Assembly (NCBI GenBank): GCA_020137815.1
Contig: CM035355.1
Span: forward strand, 4,388,520 to 4,452,519
From: Hormiphora californensis
Lineage: Eukaryota; Ctenophora; Tentaculata; Cydippida; Pleurobrachiidae
Reading direction: 5' to 3'
DNA: 64,000 nt
The translations under genes and the position numbers were made by a program. The stretch's first letter is position 1. The number at the start of each line of letters is the position of its first letter. Positions 30,520 through 41,654 of this stretch are shown in pieces. The notes beneath the pieces were generated by a model, which worked only from the letters and a program-made list of their open reading frames with translations, made no database searches and had not been told where the DNA came from.

Positions 30520-31367
30520 TTGAGCCATGATTGCTCTGAATGACACATTTCACATCGAGGATGGTACAATGGTAGCAGCTCAGCAAAGGACAGCCAGTAA
30601 ATGAGATATGCAGTGTATATAAATATATTCACGAGGGAGGAACCATGGGAAGGCCCTCAGGCCTATGCGCTGAGGGAGTAACGATGAAGAGGATGGACCG
30701 GAACAAGAACATCTTCATGAGCTGAGTATAAAGATGGTTGCCAAGGCGGTGAAACAATTAAAGATGTGAGTTTAGATAAAATGTAAATCCACCCACGCCC
30801 CATATAAACCAGCTCAAATTGTACTTTGTACCAGAAATCTCCCATCGAGAACTAAACCCGACGTTTCAAATCCGTAACTGGACCGTAATTGTAATACTTC
30901 CAGTGATATTAATGATATATCAGAGGGACATGTGCCTATGATATACCAAGAAGTGTTGAAACACTCAGTGGATGTGTCCATGTTATATGCAATATCTACG
31001 GAGGATGTTACCAAGATAAGACGAGACCGCCCGTCCTCATGAGAGGAAGCATATACCTGCTGTTCATCACAGCTGCATGCCACACGTACGGATACCCGGA
31101 ATAAATTAATAAAACTTTAGAGTTATGGAAGAATATTGCTGTTGGACTACCCTCACATGTTAGAGCGAGTTATGTTAATCATTTAGGAATATATAATTCA
31201 ATTTAAATGATAATGGAAGTGCAGCAGGATTTCTAGCTGACTTGAATATATATATATATACGATAAAGATACTAGTGAAACTCATGTATAACCTTATTAG
31301 GAAATTAGACACTGGAGGTGGTGCATAGTAAACATAGAGCTGCATACCTCAGTGTGGTAGTTCCCAA

Positions 31368-31655
31368 ATGAATCATTGCAATTGGTATGGGAGAACGAAT
31401 ATCGAACGAATATGGGCGCTGAATAGGATATCAGCTCAGGCGGTATTGGGTGGAGGTTACACGGCCCCGAATGATCAGTGCATGGTGTTAGCAGGCATCC
31501 CACCACCCAGCATCATGGCCAAGACTGCAGAGCCATCCTGGGAAGAAATTGAGTATATTGACAACATTACCCCTGCAGGTGAATCGCAAAGCCATTTAGG
31601 GACTACTTTCCTGAAAATGCCACTCTACCAATGGATCCGAGCATCGGTGATATAA
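31368..31655 (+). pseudogene. Unidentified frame of 95 codons
   Basis: It contains GRTNIERIWALNRISAQAVL, then MVLAGIPPPSIMAKTAEPSW. The stretch TAPNDQCMVLAGIP is not recognised. It sits directly before spacer zone B. Confidence 0.25.
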
Positions 31656-31699
31656 TTATCAAGTTTTATCACCATGGTCATCGCGCTGACCTCCAGAGA

Positions 31700-32830
31700 A
31701 ATATGAACATTAGTACAGTGTACACTGTACATTGTACAGTCACACACCGAGCTGGTGATATTTAGTTTAAAAGTTAAAGCTAAATCTTATAAAAAAGGAA
31801 ACAATACCATGATATAAATAAGATTTGATAGCGGCTTCATCTTGGAATGTAAGAGGAACATAAAACATCCAATGGTCCAACCACACATATCTGTTGAGAG
31901 AGGTTCCTGTGGGACTCAACGCCAGCAAGACATACCTTCTCCATTGCTCTTGCTTTTGTTGCAGCTCTCGATTTTGAACTAGCAACATTCTACTTCCCTA
32001 CCGACACGCCAAGACTGCAAGAGCAAAAAAGCAAGTTGGCTCCATGAGATCGGCCGTGAGATGTAACTTAAAAAGGAAACAATATTCAATAACATTTTTA
32101 AGATGAATTTAATTTGGAGCAGTTTCATCTTGCTCAAAGAGAATTAAGAGGAACATCTAATGGTTCAACCACACGGATCGAGACTACATTGAACAGTGGT
32201 TGAAGCGAGAGTTGGCACCAAAGGCCCACTGAGAACCAAGGGTAAGAGCAAGTGGTGCGGCCAAGCAGACAGTACTCCACGGTAAAAAACATCATGCAGA
32301 AATTTTATAACCACTCAAAGACTTGCTGGAAAAAGCGAATCGAAGATGTCTATTTGTAGTGGATGAGGCCCATACCATACTCGAATGTGCTACTGATTAT
32401 CGAATGTACAGTCACACACACCGAGCTGGTGATGTTTAATTAAAAATAACATTTATAAGATTAACTTAATTTAGAGAATTATATAAGAGCACAGCTGTGG
32501 CTGAAGCAAGAGCTGGCACGGAAAGCGCAAATAATACTTTCTACAACGCAAGGTAACGACGCATTTCTGTCGACAAAATGTAAGGAGGATCAGGAAAAAA
32601 TGGATTTGTAGATTTCGACATGTTTGAGAACGACAGTACCAGTATACAGTACCAGTAAAGTACAGACTACCACAAGGCTACGAACCAGGACACCTATTTC
32701 AAGCAACTAAAGGATGTCCTAGGAGAGAAGCTACAGTCACATATCGAGCTGGTGATATGTAACTTGAAACAAGATCTTATAAAAAGGAAACAATACCAAA
32801 ATTAATGTATGCACATGTATGATGCTGCCA
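31700..32830. repeat. Zone spacer B: four copies separating unlike fragments
   Basis: ACAGTCACA, CCGAGCTGGTGATATxTA, CTTATAAAAAGGAAACAATA and related parts occur near 31735-31890, 32060-32180 (partial), 32407-32500 and 32731-32800. The DNA between copies is different in each interval. Fragment coding content is too short to identify. Confidence 0.65.
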
Positions 32831-33120
32831 AGGACCAGCCAATGGCCATGATTAAAACACTCACGGTCATGCCACTACTGTATCCTGCAACCACCGAGAG
32901 GAGGGGCTACTAAGTAGGAAGGCACTATAACATTATGCGCTCTTGTGATGGCCAGATCTACATCCCTCCACTACCCAAGACTATGTGGCGATGTGGAAAA
33001 TGAAGTCGAAATATGACAAAGAACAGCAAGTCACGGAAATGTAACTCATCATGATGCTTCATATACAGGCGATGTGTGTGATGCAGATAGCGCACTCCAA
33101 CTCATTTACACAGACTATGT

Positions 33121-33215
33121 ATCAATGATGACATATACCTGTTTAAATGACTTTTTATTAATTAATAATTAATTATATAATTTACTGTGATATAAACAGT
33201 ACAACGTTATATACT
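33121..33215. repeat. Zone spacer C, isolated copy
   Basis: ATGATGACATATACCTGTTT, then TTATTAATTAATAATTAATT and CAGTACAACGTTATA correspond to the spacer repeated at 38095-38230, 38600-38735 and 39100-39190. Confidence 0.7.
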
Positions 33216-33617
33216 GATACGAATCTATGCCGGCAGGATACGTGATACAAAAGTACGATACCTACACATGTTCAATGCGTGTAAGTGACCCCCACAAGCA
33301 TACTTAGTCCCGGAAGAAGTTGAATACTGGCATGGCTTGAACCGGCACAGCAGCTAACCAAACCACCAGTGGCGCTTGAGCGTAAAGGTCACTGTCTGCT
33401 CTTCGTACTAGGAGATGTCGACCCAGATATCATCACCCCGGTGCCGGGATTCCGGATTAAATTAAATTAAAGTTACTTATCAGGGGTGAGGACTGCAACG
33501 GGAAAATTGTACTTAGAGTACAAATGAACACTGTAAAACAAGAATTATTATTATTATTATCAGGTACACGTGGTCAGGAGTAGTATATAAAATGGCCCCG
33601 CTGCCCCACGAATTTGG

Positions 33618-33960
33618 TGTCACCACATTATTCCATATTTGGTCATGATATCACGTGACCTCAGATGTATCACGTGATATCAGCTGCTGTCACATGATGT
33701 CATATGAAGTCACGTGATTATGAGGTCATGTTGTGATGTCATTTCATGACGTCACACCATTTCGTCATCATGTATAATTATGTATTATATGATTATGATT
33801 AATTAAAATCATAATTTGAATGAAAGTGACGTCATCTGATTTCCTGTGATATAATACCCAAATATGGAATAATATGGTGGCACCATATTCGTGTACAGCA
33901 ACAGCATTTTTCAGATTTTACATCACGTTACGTCATCTAAAAATATGACGTCTGCATGAG
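33618..33960. promoter_or_regulatory. TIR element and cluster of TGACGTCA/CACGTG-type sites
   Basis: GGTGTCACCACATTATTCC, ATATTTGG and its near-complement (33618-33892) form inverted ends. Within and just after them are many ATCACGTGA, TGACGTCA, TTACGTCA and TGATGTCA sites. These resemble CREB/ATF and bHLH-ZIP binding sites, about twelve in 340 bases. The cluster ends about 75 bases before an ORF start at 34036, with CTATTTAAG at 33985 as a possible TATA box. A regulatory role is inferred. Confidence 0.5.
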
Positions 33961-34035
33961 AAACGCGTTATTCTTCATAGTTCTAACTATTTAAGCCGGA
34001 ATTTTTTAAAGAAAGTCAGTTACTACTCTGATTCG

Positions 34036-34541
34036 ATGACTCAATTTAAAGATAGCTCTCAAAGGACCTTCAAATATAGGTCACAGGACCCAAGGATTTC
34101 AAGACTGGAACTGGAAGATATCCAATACAGCAAGTTGAAATTGAATTGCAAAAAGTGTGCCATATTATCGTTATGTCCAAAGCACACACTTCAACTTTAT
34201 CTCCCCGGATTGAAAAGAAAAAAGATTCTGTGATTCCCAAACTTGATTTCTCACACTCGCTAAAGAAGCTTGGAATTTCGACAGACAATAATGTATTTTT
34301 TGAAAAACTCGATATGAAAAACCAAAAAAAACTTAGGCATGTTAAATTCGTAGTTTACGAGTGTGTAGGTTTACCAGCTTGTCGCAATAAAGGAGGGATG
34401 TTATTAGATGGTCACTTACATACAAGTAATTGTGGTAATTTTAAATATGATGGTAGAGATGTGTTAGGGGAAGATGTGTTTTTAGCTAGATCAGAGTTTT
34501 TAAAATTGAGAAAGGAAAGAGAAAATATGTGGGAAATTTGA
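34036..34541 (+). CDS. Two overlapping unidentified reading frames
   Basis: Frame 1 (34036-34233) reads MTQFKDSSQRTFKYRSQDPR. Frame 2 (34146-34541) reads HSLKKLGISTDNNVFFEKLD, then VVYECVGLPACRNKGGM and GEDVFLARSEFLKLRKERE. Codon use and hydrophilic composition look protein-like. I do not recognise the family. Frames could be joined by splicing or by a frameshift near 34150-34230. A possible regulatory cluster lies directly upstream. Similar spliced-looking segments continue downstream (34697-34791). Confidence 0.35.
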
Positions 34542-34696
34542 TTACTTCTGATTTTATCTTCGTTTTTTTTCAAATTCTTGTTTCTATCTCTCCTCTTTCC
34601 CTGCAGGGAGAATGAATGACCTTCAGGGCCCTGGAGATCATTCCTCCTATATAGAGATCTAGACAGAAACTATTTTGTAAATTATTCTCTTTGTCA

Positions 34697-34791
34697 GGTA
34701 GAACGAAAGCCGCGATATAGATCCAAGATTCAAGATATAATGAGATTTTCAAAAAAGGGACAAATAGATTTGGTGAAATACTACCACAAGG
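34697..34791 (+). CDS. Possible exon, Lys-rich
   Basis: Between the acceptor TTTGTCAG and donor AAG/GTAATT, the frame reads VERKPRYRSKIQDIMRFSKK, then GQIDLVKYYHK. It is open over its whole length. No family was identified. Confidence 0.35.
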
Positions 34792-34980
34792 TAATTTTAA
34801 ATCTTTATTTTCACCTCTTTCTGCAACGTGCAGCCCCAGGCTGGAAGGAGCTGACTAAATAGAGTGTTTTTTTAGCGTAAGGTATAAAAATTTACCGATA
34901 TCTCCTCCCTTTCAGAATTCATCCTTCCAGTTGACAAGCGCTTCCACTTCCAGTCAGTCCCTGTTATCCTCTGATCTACA

Positions 34981-35258
34981 ATGGATCCCAACCCCCCTGT
35001 TATCCTTAAGGAAGGCGACTATTTTATTGACTTACTGGAAATTGCAAATAAGTACAAACCGTCATCTGCATGGACTGTAGAAACAATTGCCTGTATTCGA
35101 TTTGATATTTATTCTTTTTAAAATTGTACGTTTTTCGCATTTTTAGTGTGTGCATTCAGTTTGCTATCAAGAATTGTAACGAACGGTGTTTTAAATTTGA
35201 GTATGAGCGTTTCTATCAGAGTTTGAATGAGCACGGATATGATTTCTTTAGCAAATAA
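34981..35258 (+). pseudogene. Short ORF plus a decayed copy of the C2H2 gene's 3' end
   Basis: 34981-35121 encodes MDPNPPVILKEGDYFIDLLE, then IANKYKPSSAWTVE and a stop. From about 35168, CNERCFKFEYERFYQSLNEH, then GYDFFSK and the same 3' flank (TTATTATGTTTATTTTCAAA) duplicate the end of the zinc-finger gene at 37176-37300. Confidence 0.5.
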
Positions 35259-35403
35259 TTATTATGTTTATTTTCAAAACAGTTGTTTACCTTTTTGTAT
35301 TAGAACAACTTTTAAAAGGTCCATAATTGCCCTCTATAAAATACAGTTCACTGTATTCAAATTGAAGATTACCAATTTGGTACAGGTGAAATAAAAACAA
35401 TTT

Positions 35404-36209
35404 GTGAGTTTTTCTCGACATCCACAACGCCTTTACTTTGACAGTTGGAGATTCAATACACAGGAGTTCTTGCCGAGCTTGATGGACAGAGTTATTTCGC
35501 CGGGGTTTGTTGATTCTTTCGATGGTTTCTTTCCTGATGCACCAGTTGTTTTCTTAGTGGAAGTTGCAGGTTTCTGGGTGGCAGTTTTTTGGTGACAACC
35601 ACAAGGTTCTTTCCGGATGTTTTGCCCTTTGCAGACGGCACCTGTTTCTTAGTAGCTGGGTTTACAGGTTTTTTAGCTAGGGCTGTAGGTTTTTTAGCTG
35701 GGGCTGCAGCTGATGGCTTTTTGGCCGGGGCTGTTGGCTTTTTAGCTTGGGCTGACGGCTTTTTTGGCCGTTGTAGGTTGAGTTTTTTCTGGCTGGAACG
35801 AGAGCTTTAAATTTGGCAGATGGAACTGAAGCTTCTCCGCCAGACGTTGAAATCGTTCTCTTCTTTGAAGCTGGCTTCTTACCAGATGTGCTAGGTGCAG
35901 TTCTTTTCCGCTTGCCTGAACTAGATGCAGATACCGTCTCCAATACATGAACTGACTCATACACAGCTCTCGAGCCTTGCGCCATCATAAAGCCAGGGCT
36001 TCCAAATGGGTCTCCACCTTGGAGATAAAGAAACCGGTCGTCCCTTTGATATCCTTGATATGAGTATAGGTCATGACTGCTCTACGCTTGGAAAAAAAAT
36101 CGAAGGGAGGGTCAGGGGAGGTAAATTGTGACGCACCAGCAGTTTCCTCAATTGTAGGGTTCTGAGTGGTACTGGTAGTGGGGGATAGATACTCAATTAC
36201 AGTCAACAA
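35404..36209 (-). pseudogene. Histone-H1-tail-like Lys/Ala/Pro-rich protein frame with frameshifts
   Basis: From the start (36209) the frame reads FTSPDPPFDFFSKRRAVMTY, then KDIKGTTGFFISKVETHLEA. After a shift near 35990 it reads SSSGKRKRTAPSTSGKKPAS. After an A6 run near 35765 it reads AKKPTAPAKKPSAAAPAKKP and GKTSGKNLVVV. AKKP repeats are typical of linker-histone tails or of condensing DNA-binding proteins. I see no winged-helix domain. The tail codons form a 15- to 30-base minisatellite. It is divergent to the C2H2 gene at 36776. Confidence 0.4.
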
Positions 36210-36439
36210 CCTTTACTATTTTCACAGTTCTGCTGTTGTTCCGTTCACGGAAATCACTATTCTCAATTGTATTATACATTATTCCTATCTCGTTCTTTTC
36301 TACCGAAAAGTAACTGCAATACCAAAAGAACAACACGCTGCAAGAATGATAAAGGAACAGCAAATGAGCAGTACAATCACATTCAGAATGTTCGTGTCAA
36401 AATATCTGTCATAGTTCACGTACAATATTTACTGCGGTT

Positions 36440-36716
36440 CCACTATAACTGCAACTTTTACAAATTGTTGCAAAACATGTGTTGTAAGTTTTGTAAGTAT
36501 TGCAAACTGTTACAAAAATAAAACAAACCCGACATAAACTGTAATGTTGGTGTAAACATGTGTTATAAGTGTTGCAAGTGTTGCAAATTGTTGCAAAAAC
36601 ATGTGTTGTAAGTGTTGTAAGTGTTGTAAGTGTTGCAAATTGTTGCAAAAACATGTGTTTTGATTGTTGCGAATCGTAAGAAAAATGTCATTAGTGTTAC
36701 AAAATAACATGTAACG
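36440..36716. repeat. Iteron-like direct repeats between divergent reading frames
   Basis: Three to four imperfect units contain GTTGCAAATTGTTGCAAAAA, then CATGTGTTGTAAGTGTT, with inner GTAAGTGTT duplicates. They lie within 330 bases upstream of the C2H2 gene start. They may be promoter elements or an origin-type array. This is inference. Confidence 0.6.
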
Positions 36717-36723
36717 AACCTTC

Positions 36724-36735
36724 CCTATATAAAGG
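36724..36735 (+). promoter_or_regulatory. TATA box of the C2H2 gene
   Basis: CTATATAAAGGG stands about 50 bases before the ATG at 36776. This would place transcription start near 36755 with a very short 5' leader. Confidence 0.6.
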
Positions 36736-36775
36736 GGGATAACTCTATCCGTTTCCATTTCTAAATATTTTCCTA

Positions 36776-37270
36776 ATGTTTACGTGTTGCAACACAACGT
36801 TTTTCTCCAAGCAAAGTTTGGCTGGACATCGACGCACCCAACATAATGGTATTTCCTGTGACCAATGTAACAAAGCGTTTTACTCGAAACGAAGTCTCGA
36901 CAGTCACAAAAGTCGTTACCACAAAATTCAACAGAATATAACAACTAATAAAGTGACAACACAGTCGGTTACGTCGTCGTCAAATAAGAACAACTTTTTA
37001 TTGGTTCCTGTAGACGGAGGTGATCCGGTACCAGTTTCAATTCCTAAAAATATATACAATGCACCAAAATGTGACTTAGCATTAATGAAAGCTTGCGAAG
37101 AGGCGGGATTTAGAACGACCGATCGAGGAACTGTTACTCTAGATGAAATTGATACTGACATAGACTATACAACTTTTATCAAAGATTGTAACGAACGGTG
37201 TTTTAAGTGTGAGTATGAGCGTTTCTATCAGAGGTTGGATGAGCACGGATATGATTTCTTTAGCAAATAA
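36776..37270 (+). CDS. Intact two-finger C2H2 zinc-finger protein, 164 aa, single exon
   Basis: The first finger is degenerate (MFTCCNTTFFSKQSLAGHRR then TQH). The second is canonical (CDQCNKAFYSKRSLDSHKSR then YH). A Ser/Thr/Asn-rich linker follows, then a conserved-looking tail: FLLVPVDGGDPVPVSIPKNI, KACEEAGFRTTDRGTVTLDE, RCFKCEYERFYQRLDEHGYD. The start has a TATA box 50 bases upstream, and AT-rich sequence follows the stop. The tail is duplicated, decayed, at 35168-35258, so at least two copies existed. The compact promoter, lack of introns and iteron-like repeats suggest a viral or selfish-element origin, but no replication gene is attached. I do not recognise the tail domain. Confidence 0.7.
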   Translation: MFTCCNTTFFSKQSLAGHRRTQHNGISCDQCNKAFYSKRSLDSHKSRYHKIQQNITTNKVTTQSVTSSSNKNNFLLVPVDGGDPVPVSIPKNIYNAPKCDLALMKACEEAGFRTTDRGTVTLDEIDTDIDYTTFIKDCNERCFKCEYERFYQRLDEHGYDFFSK

Positions 37271-37319
37271 TTATTATGTTTATTTTCAAAACAGTTGTTT
37301 ACCTTTTTGTATTAGAAAA

Positions 37320-37870
37320 TCATTTTCCTGCCCTCCCTGGAATAGTGTACCAACGGTTAGGTAATTTTCAGATCGTACAACTGTGTTATCTGGAACCAAT
37401 GTTTGACAATAAAATAATCCCTATAGTCTAAGACTAAGTCAAAAAGCTGCGAGTATATTTGAACCTCTGTATTCACACGGCCAACCCTGTGGCCCTTGTC
37501 AGCGTTTTACTATTATCGAGTCTATTGCTAGGTTGCGAACAAGCTTATTTTATCTCCAAGATCAAAAATTGTTATCGGAACACTAAAAAGTGCTCATTTT
37601 AAGTGCTCACACTCGGTGGCCCTTGTCAGCGCAATATTTCATATAGCCGGCGCAACATGTTAAGAAATATTCACGGTGCACAGGTGTTTCATATTCAAGC
37701 CATATCACGTTACTTGTGACGTCATGAGGCAGTTTCCCCCTGTTCGCGTCAAAAAGGGGTCCCTACTGTGCACACTATTATACTACTGTCAGGGTCTGCG
37801 TGATCACTGTTAGTAAAGGTTATTATCAGTGCATAACCTAACAAACTTTGAGCCGCCCTTGTCCCACATA
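37320..37870. other. Unique sequence with a duplicated GTGGCCCTTGTCAGCG motif
   Basis: The motif occurs at 37491 and 37616. No coding frame is recognised. A GTCACAAGTAACG-type site lies near 37710. Confidence 0.35.
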
Positions 37871-37872
37871 TC

Positions 37873-39190
37873 ATAGGATGGAAGACCGAGATCCTCAGAC
37901 CGAGATCCTCAGATCCTCAGACACGGCTCGGATCATTTCCCGATTACATTCGAGATAAAGAACACATTGGAGAGCACTTTTTCAGGAAGAAATTCGACAG
38001 TTGCCTATTTAACTTTTATGAGAGATGACACTGTGCTAGTTGGTAGCCAATACTATATTGTGGCGATGTGGAAAACTAGCATGCAGACTATGTATCAATG
38101 ATGACATATATAATACCTGTATAAATGACTTTATTTTATTAATTAATTATTCATTGTCTTCTTTATATAGTTTACTATTGCTATGTACTAGGTAAGGATA
38201 CAAACAGTACATATATGTACAACGTTATACCATTTTGTTAATGGATGAATGTACTCCCCTGGCCCACCCAGGACTCCTCGACGAGATGTGTGCGGAAAAG
38301 ATAATGGAAACCATGGAAATCTTTAATGAGATGTTCCAGCGCAAAAGAGAGGTTTTTTTGATTTTGTAGTTGATGGATTGTTTTTCAAAAGTTTAAGGGA
38401 ATCAATTTATCATAGGATGGAAGACCGAGATCCTCAGACACGGCTCGGATAATTTCCCGATCACATTCGAGATAAACAACACACTTTACTTTTTCAGGAA
38501 GAAATTCGACAGTTGCCTATTTAACTTTTATGAGAGATGACACTGTGCTAGTTGGTAGCCAATACTATATTGTGGCGATGTGGAAAACTAGCAGTATCAA
38601 TGATAACATATAATACCTGTATAAATTGACTTTATTTTATTAATTAATTATTCATTGTCTTCTTTATATAATTTACTATTGCTATGTACTAGGTAAGGAT
38701 ACAAACAGTACATATATGTACAACGTTATACCATTTTGTCAATGGATGAATGTACCCCCCTGGCCCACCCAGGACTCCTCGACGAGATGTGTGCGGAAAA
38801 GATAATGGAAACCATGGAAATCTTTAATGAGATGTTCCAGCGCAAAAGAGAGGTTTTTTTGATTTTGTAGTTGATGGATTGTTTTTCAAAAGTTTAAGGG
38901 AATCAATTTATCATAGGATGGAAGACCGAGATCCTCAGACACGGCTCGGATAATTTCCCGATCACATTCGAGATAAACAACACACTTTAATTTTTCAGGA
39001 AGAAATTCGACAGTTGCCTATTTAACTTTTATGAGAGATGACACTGTGCTAGTTGGTAGCCAAGACCATGTGGCGATGTGGAAAACTAGCAGTATCAATG
39101 ATAACATATAATACCTGTATAAATGAATTTATTTTATTAATTAATTATTCATTGTCTTCTTTATATAATTTACTATTGCTATGTACTTAC
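37873..39190 (+). repeat. Three tandem repeats of about 500 bp, with a 42-codon mini-ORF and spacer C
   Basis: Copies start near 37873, 38411 and 38911 with TCATAGGATGGAAGACCGAG. Each runs through AGAAATTCGACAGTTGCCTA, GTTGGTAGCCAA and TTTATTAATTAATTATTCAT. Two copies contain an ORF (38241-38369, 38742-38870) reading MDECTPLAHPGLLDEMCAEK, then IMETMEIFNEMFQRKRE. Conservation of that frame between copies is nearly complete, but the copies are young, so this says little about function. Confidence 0.85.
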
Positions 39191-39464
39191 TATGTGGAAG
39201 GTGAACACTGTGTCCCTTGACCCTGTTTGTGGGGGGTTTCACAACCCCTTTTGTGTTCACCACCAGTCTCCGCCCCAGTGACCGCCAACCAATGGATACC
39301 AATGGACATACAAATGCTGTCTACATATATTTGATAGTGTAAGTGTTTTAGCAATGTTCACCACCAATGATACTTACTCCCAGTACTGCCACCCAATACA
39401 ATTTTTCAATTCCCCTCCTTATATTTTCCTAAATCTTAGATGCTAAATTGTATTCTCATTTCAG

Positions 39465-39735
39465 AACTTTAACCTGTATCTGGTCGGCGGTGAACGACCA
39501 TTTACACCGAACAGATGGAGCCCGCCTACTGATTTCTCCCCGACCCCGCCTGGTGATACTGATTGGGACGCTAGATCGAGCCCTCACACGGAGATATTCT
39601 CCCCGACCCCGCCCGGTGATTGGGACGCCAGATCGAGCCCACCCACTGAGATTTTCTCCCCGACCCCGCCCGGTGATGAGAGCACTCCACCACCTCCACC
39701 ACCACGGAGACCTATATATTTTCCTAAAGCCTAGA
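39465..39735 (+). pseudogene. Pro-rich exon with an internal repeat; decayed second copy at 39760-39870
   Basis: After the acceptor CTCATTTCAG the open frame reads LVGGERPFTPNRWSPPTDFS, then repeated EIFSPTPPGDWDARSSPPT units, PPPPPPRRPIYFPKA and a stop. The unit is about 57 bases. The block TTTTCCTAAAxCxTAGATGC, the following bases and TCTCATTTCAGAA precede both copies, so exon and acceptor were duplicated together. Confidence 0.45.
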
Positions 39736-39988
39736 TGCTAAATTGTATTCTCATTTCAGAATTTAACCTGTTCGCGGTTCCACCAGTCGGTGGTTAGGGA
39801 AACTTTACACCGAACTGGGACGCCCAATGGGCATCGAGCCCACCCACTGAGATTTTTCCCCCGCCCGGTGATGATGAGGAGGGACAGACTTGGCAATCAG
39901 TTCCCTTCTCTCAAGAATAGAAGATACTCTAACACATCGACTAGTATGCGTCAGTACAGTAATTACATAAGATGTTTCTCCAGTTTAA

Positions 39989-40304
39989 GGGTACGCCGAC
40001 CGAAATTTTTTTCGAGTGCAGGGAAATCTCTCACTGTAGGGTTGTAGGCCATACCAAGGAGACCTCAAATATGCAATTTTAGTCCTTAAGTCGAATTCAT
40101 ATTTTTGCTACAGCTGTTTAAAAAATGTCTTGTAAATACGTCCTGTAAAAACGTATTTACAGGACATTTTTTAAACAGCTGTAGCAAAAATATGAATTCG
40201 ACCTAAGGGCTAAAATTGCATATTTGAGGTCTCCTTGGTATGGCCTACAACCCTACGGTGAGAGATTTCCCTGCACTCGAAAAAAAATTTCGGTCGGCGG
40301 GCCC
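39989..40304. mobile_element. TTAA-associated foldback element, copy 3 (316 bp, internally deleted)
   Basis: The left end is TTAA then GGGTACGCCGACCGAAATTT. The right end is the complement, with the last bases changed (GGCGGGCCCCAAG), so the right TTAA is lost. The arms (about 155 bp) retain only the outer part seen in copies 2 and 4 and meet in AAATACGTCCTGTAAAAACG. Confidence 0.85.
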
Positions 40305-40378
40305 CAAGTAAGCAATAAGCAATATTTCACAGCTGTACTGATACAGATGATTTGAGAAGATAGAGAGGCTTCTACCTG

Positions 40379-40705
40379 GTGTGTTGGCTATACCAGCTGG
40401 TAGTACCTGCAATAACTAGGTTGTCGGCATTCGACTCGGACCCCACTCGGACTCACCTGCTGAGTCTGAAAGATGCTAGATGTGAACAGATTGCTTTTGA
40501 TGGAGTAAGCAGCCTTTGTATACTGGCAAACGGGTTCATGTACCAAACCGGAAATGTAAACAGTGATTCAACCTTGTACTGTCTGCTGGCGGGTTTAGGG
40601 CGATCGAGAAAGTATCTGTGTCAACAATCATCTAACAAGCTGTACTCCGTGCTGACTACACAAATGGAGGACAACAGACGGCTGATGAGGAACCGGTATT
40701 GGTGA
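40379..40705 (+). pseudogene. Unidentified frame of 108 codons
   Basis: The frame contains SLKDARCEQIAFDGVSSLCI and GLGRSRKYLCQQSSNKLYSV. Not recognised. It ends 89 bases before a second small frame. Confidence 0.25.
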
Positions 40706-40793
40706 AGGATGCTGGGAGTGGGACCAGTTCTTTACATGTTTATCCGAGGTTGATAACTAAGCAGTAACACATTCCTTTTTGATCTAGAGCATT

Positions 40794-40934
40794 ATGGACA
40801 ACAAGTGCTATCTGGTATTAAGAAGGGGTCTTCAGCTGTTAATCCTGATAGAGAACTTGAAAGAATGGCTAGATGTCCTGGAGAAAGAGCAGGACCGGAA
40901 TCGGAAGCTCCGTCGCAGATCAGGACGGAGATGA
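40794..40934 (+). CDS. 46-residue ORF, helical and Arg-rich
   Basis: The sequence is MDNKCYLVLRRGLQLLILIE, then NLKEWLDVLEKEQDRNRKLR and a stop. It forms an amphipathic/hydrophobic segment followed by a charged helix. Context suggests another exon-like fragment. Confidence 0.25.
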   Translation: MDNKCYLVLRRGLQLLILIENLKEWLDVLEKEQDRNRKLRRRSGRR

Positions 40935-41059
40935 GCCCTCCGTAGTTACATAGTTACAACAATAACAGCTAATAGCTCAATGAAAATAACAATTTGAACC
41001 TCCCCACACAGGTATAAATGTGATAAGGAGCTCATATAAGGCGGTGAAACTGACGAAGG

Positions 41060-41458
41060 ATGTCAATGACCTACAGATCGGACAGACGAAGAAGCCAACC
41101 GATAAATGGGATTGACTCTTTGGAATCAAAAATGGTGAATGATTTAAAGAGGGTTTCGACGGGAAAACCAAAAGAGGAAATAAAAGTACTATTTAAGATT
41201 TGCAACATGATAGTAGAAACCATGAAGGTACTTTTTGATCACAAAACAGGGGAATTCCCCGCTTTCCCTTCATACCGACTGGGTATGTTTTTGTTAAACA
41301 TCGGAACGCCCCATACAAACGGTAGCAAGCGGTCCCTCACCCCTGTCCCTGACCATGTATGGTATGTTTCTGTGTGGAGTAGCACGGAGTGCCACCCTGC
41401 CCTAGATGGGTATATCTTTGGGCACGGTTCAGTAACACACAGTAACACACATAGTTAA
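41060..41458 (+). pseudogene. Unidentified frame of 132 codons
   Basis: NGIDSLESKMVNDLKRVSTG, then IKVLFKICNMIVETMKVLFD, looks helical and protein-like. The final third (HVWYVSVWSSTECHPALDGY) may be another fragment. It runs into spacer D. Confidence 0.3.
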
Positions 41459-41560
41459 TGAGTGTAGTTAATTAGTAAGATTAATTAGTAGATAAAGGGA
41501 CAGAAGATGCCAATATATTTGTTGGAACGCAGCAGCTATTGAGCTTGTATAGTGGAACTA
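41448..41560. repeat. Zone spacer D, copy 1 (copy 2 at 42268-42385)
   Basis: Both have CACACATAGTTAAT, AGTGTAGTTA, AATTAGTAGATAAAGGGACA, GAAGATGCCAATA and GGAACGCAGCAGC. They are about 820 bases apart and the intervening DNA is unrelated to what follows copy 2. Confidence 0.8.
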
Positions 41561-41654
41561 AAAACTCTAGAACTCACACGGAAGAAGCAACGGGAGGGGC
41601 AGGCGTGGGAAAGGAGGTGGAAAGTCTCAGGGAGGCTGCAAGGAAGGAAAGATT

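Noticed and set aside
35404-36209. Genuine linker histone H1 gene
   Set aside because: Only the Lys/Ala/Pro tail resembles H1. No winged-helix domain is visible and the frame is broken.
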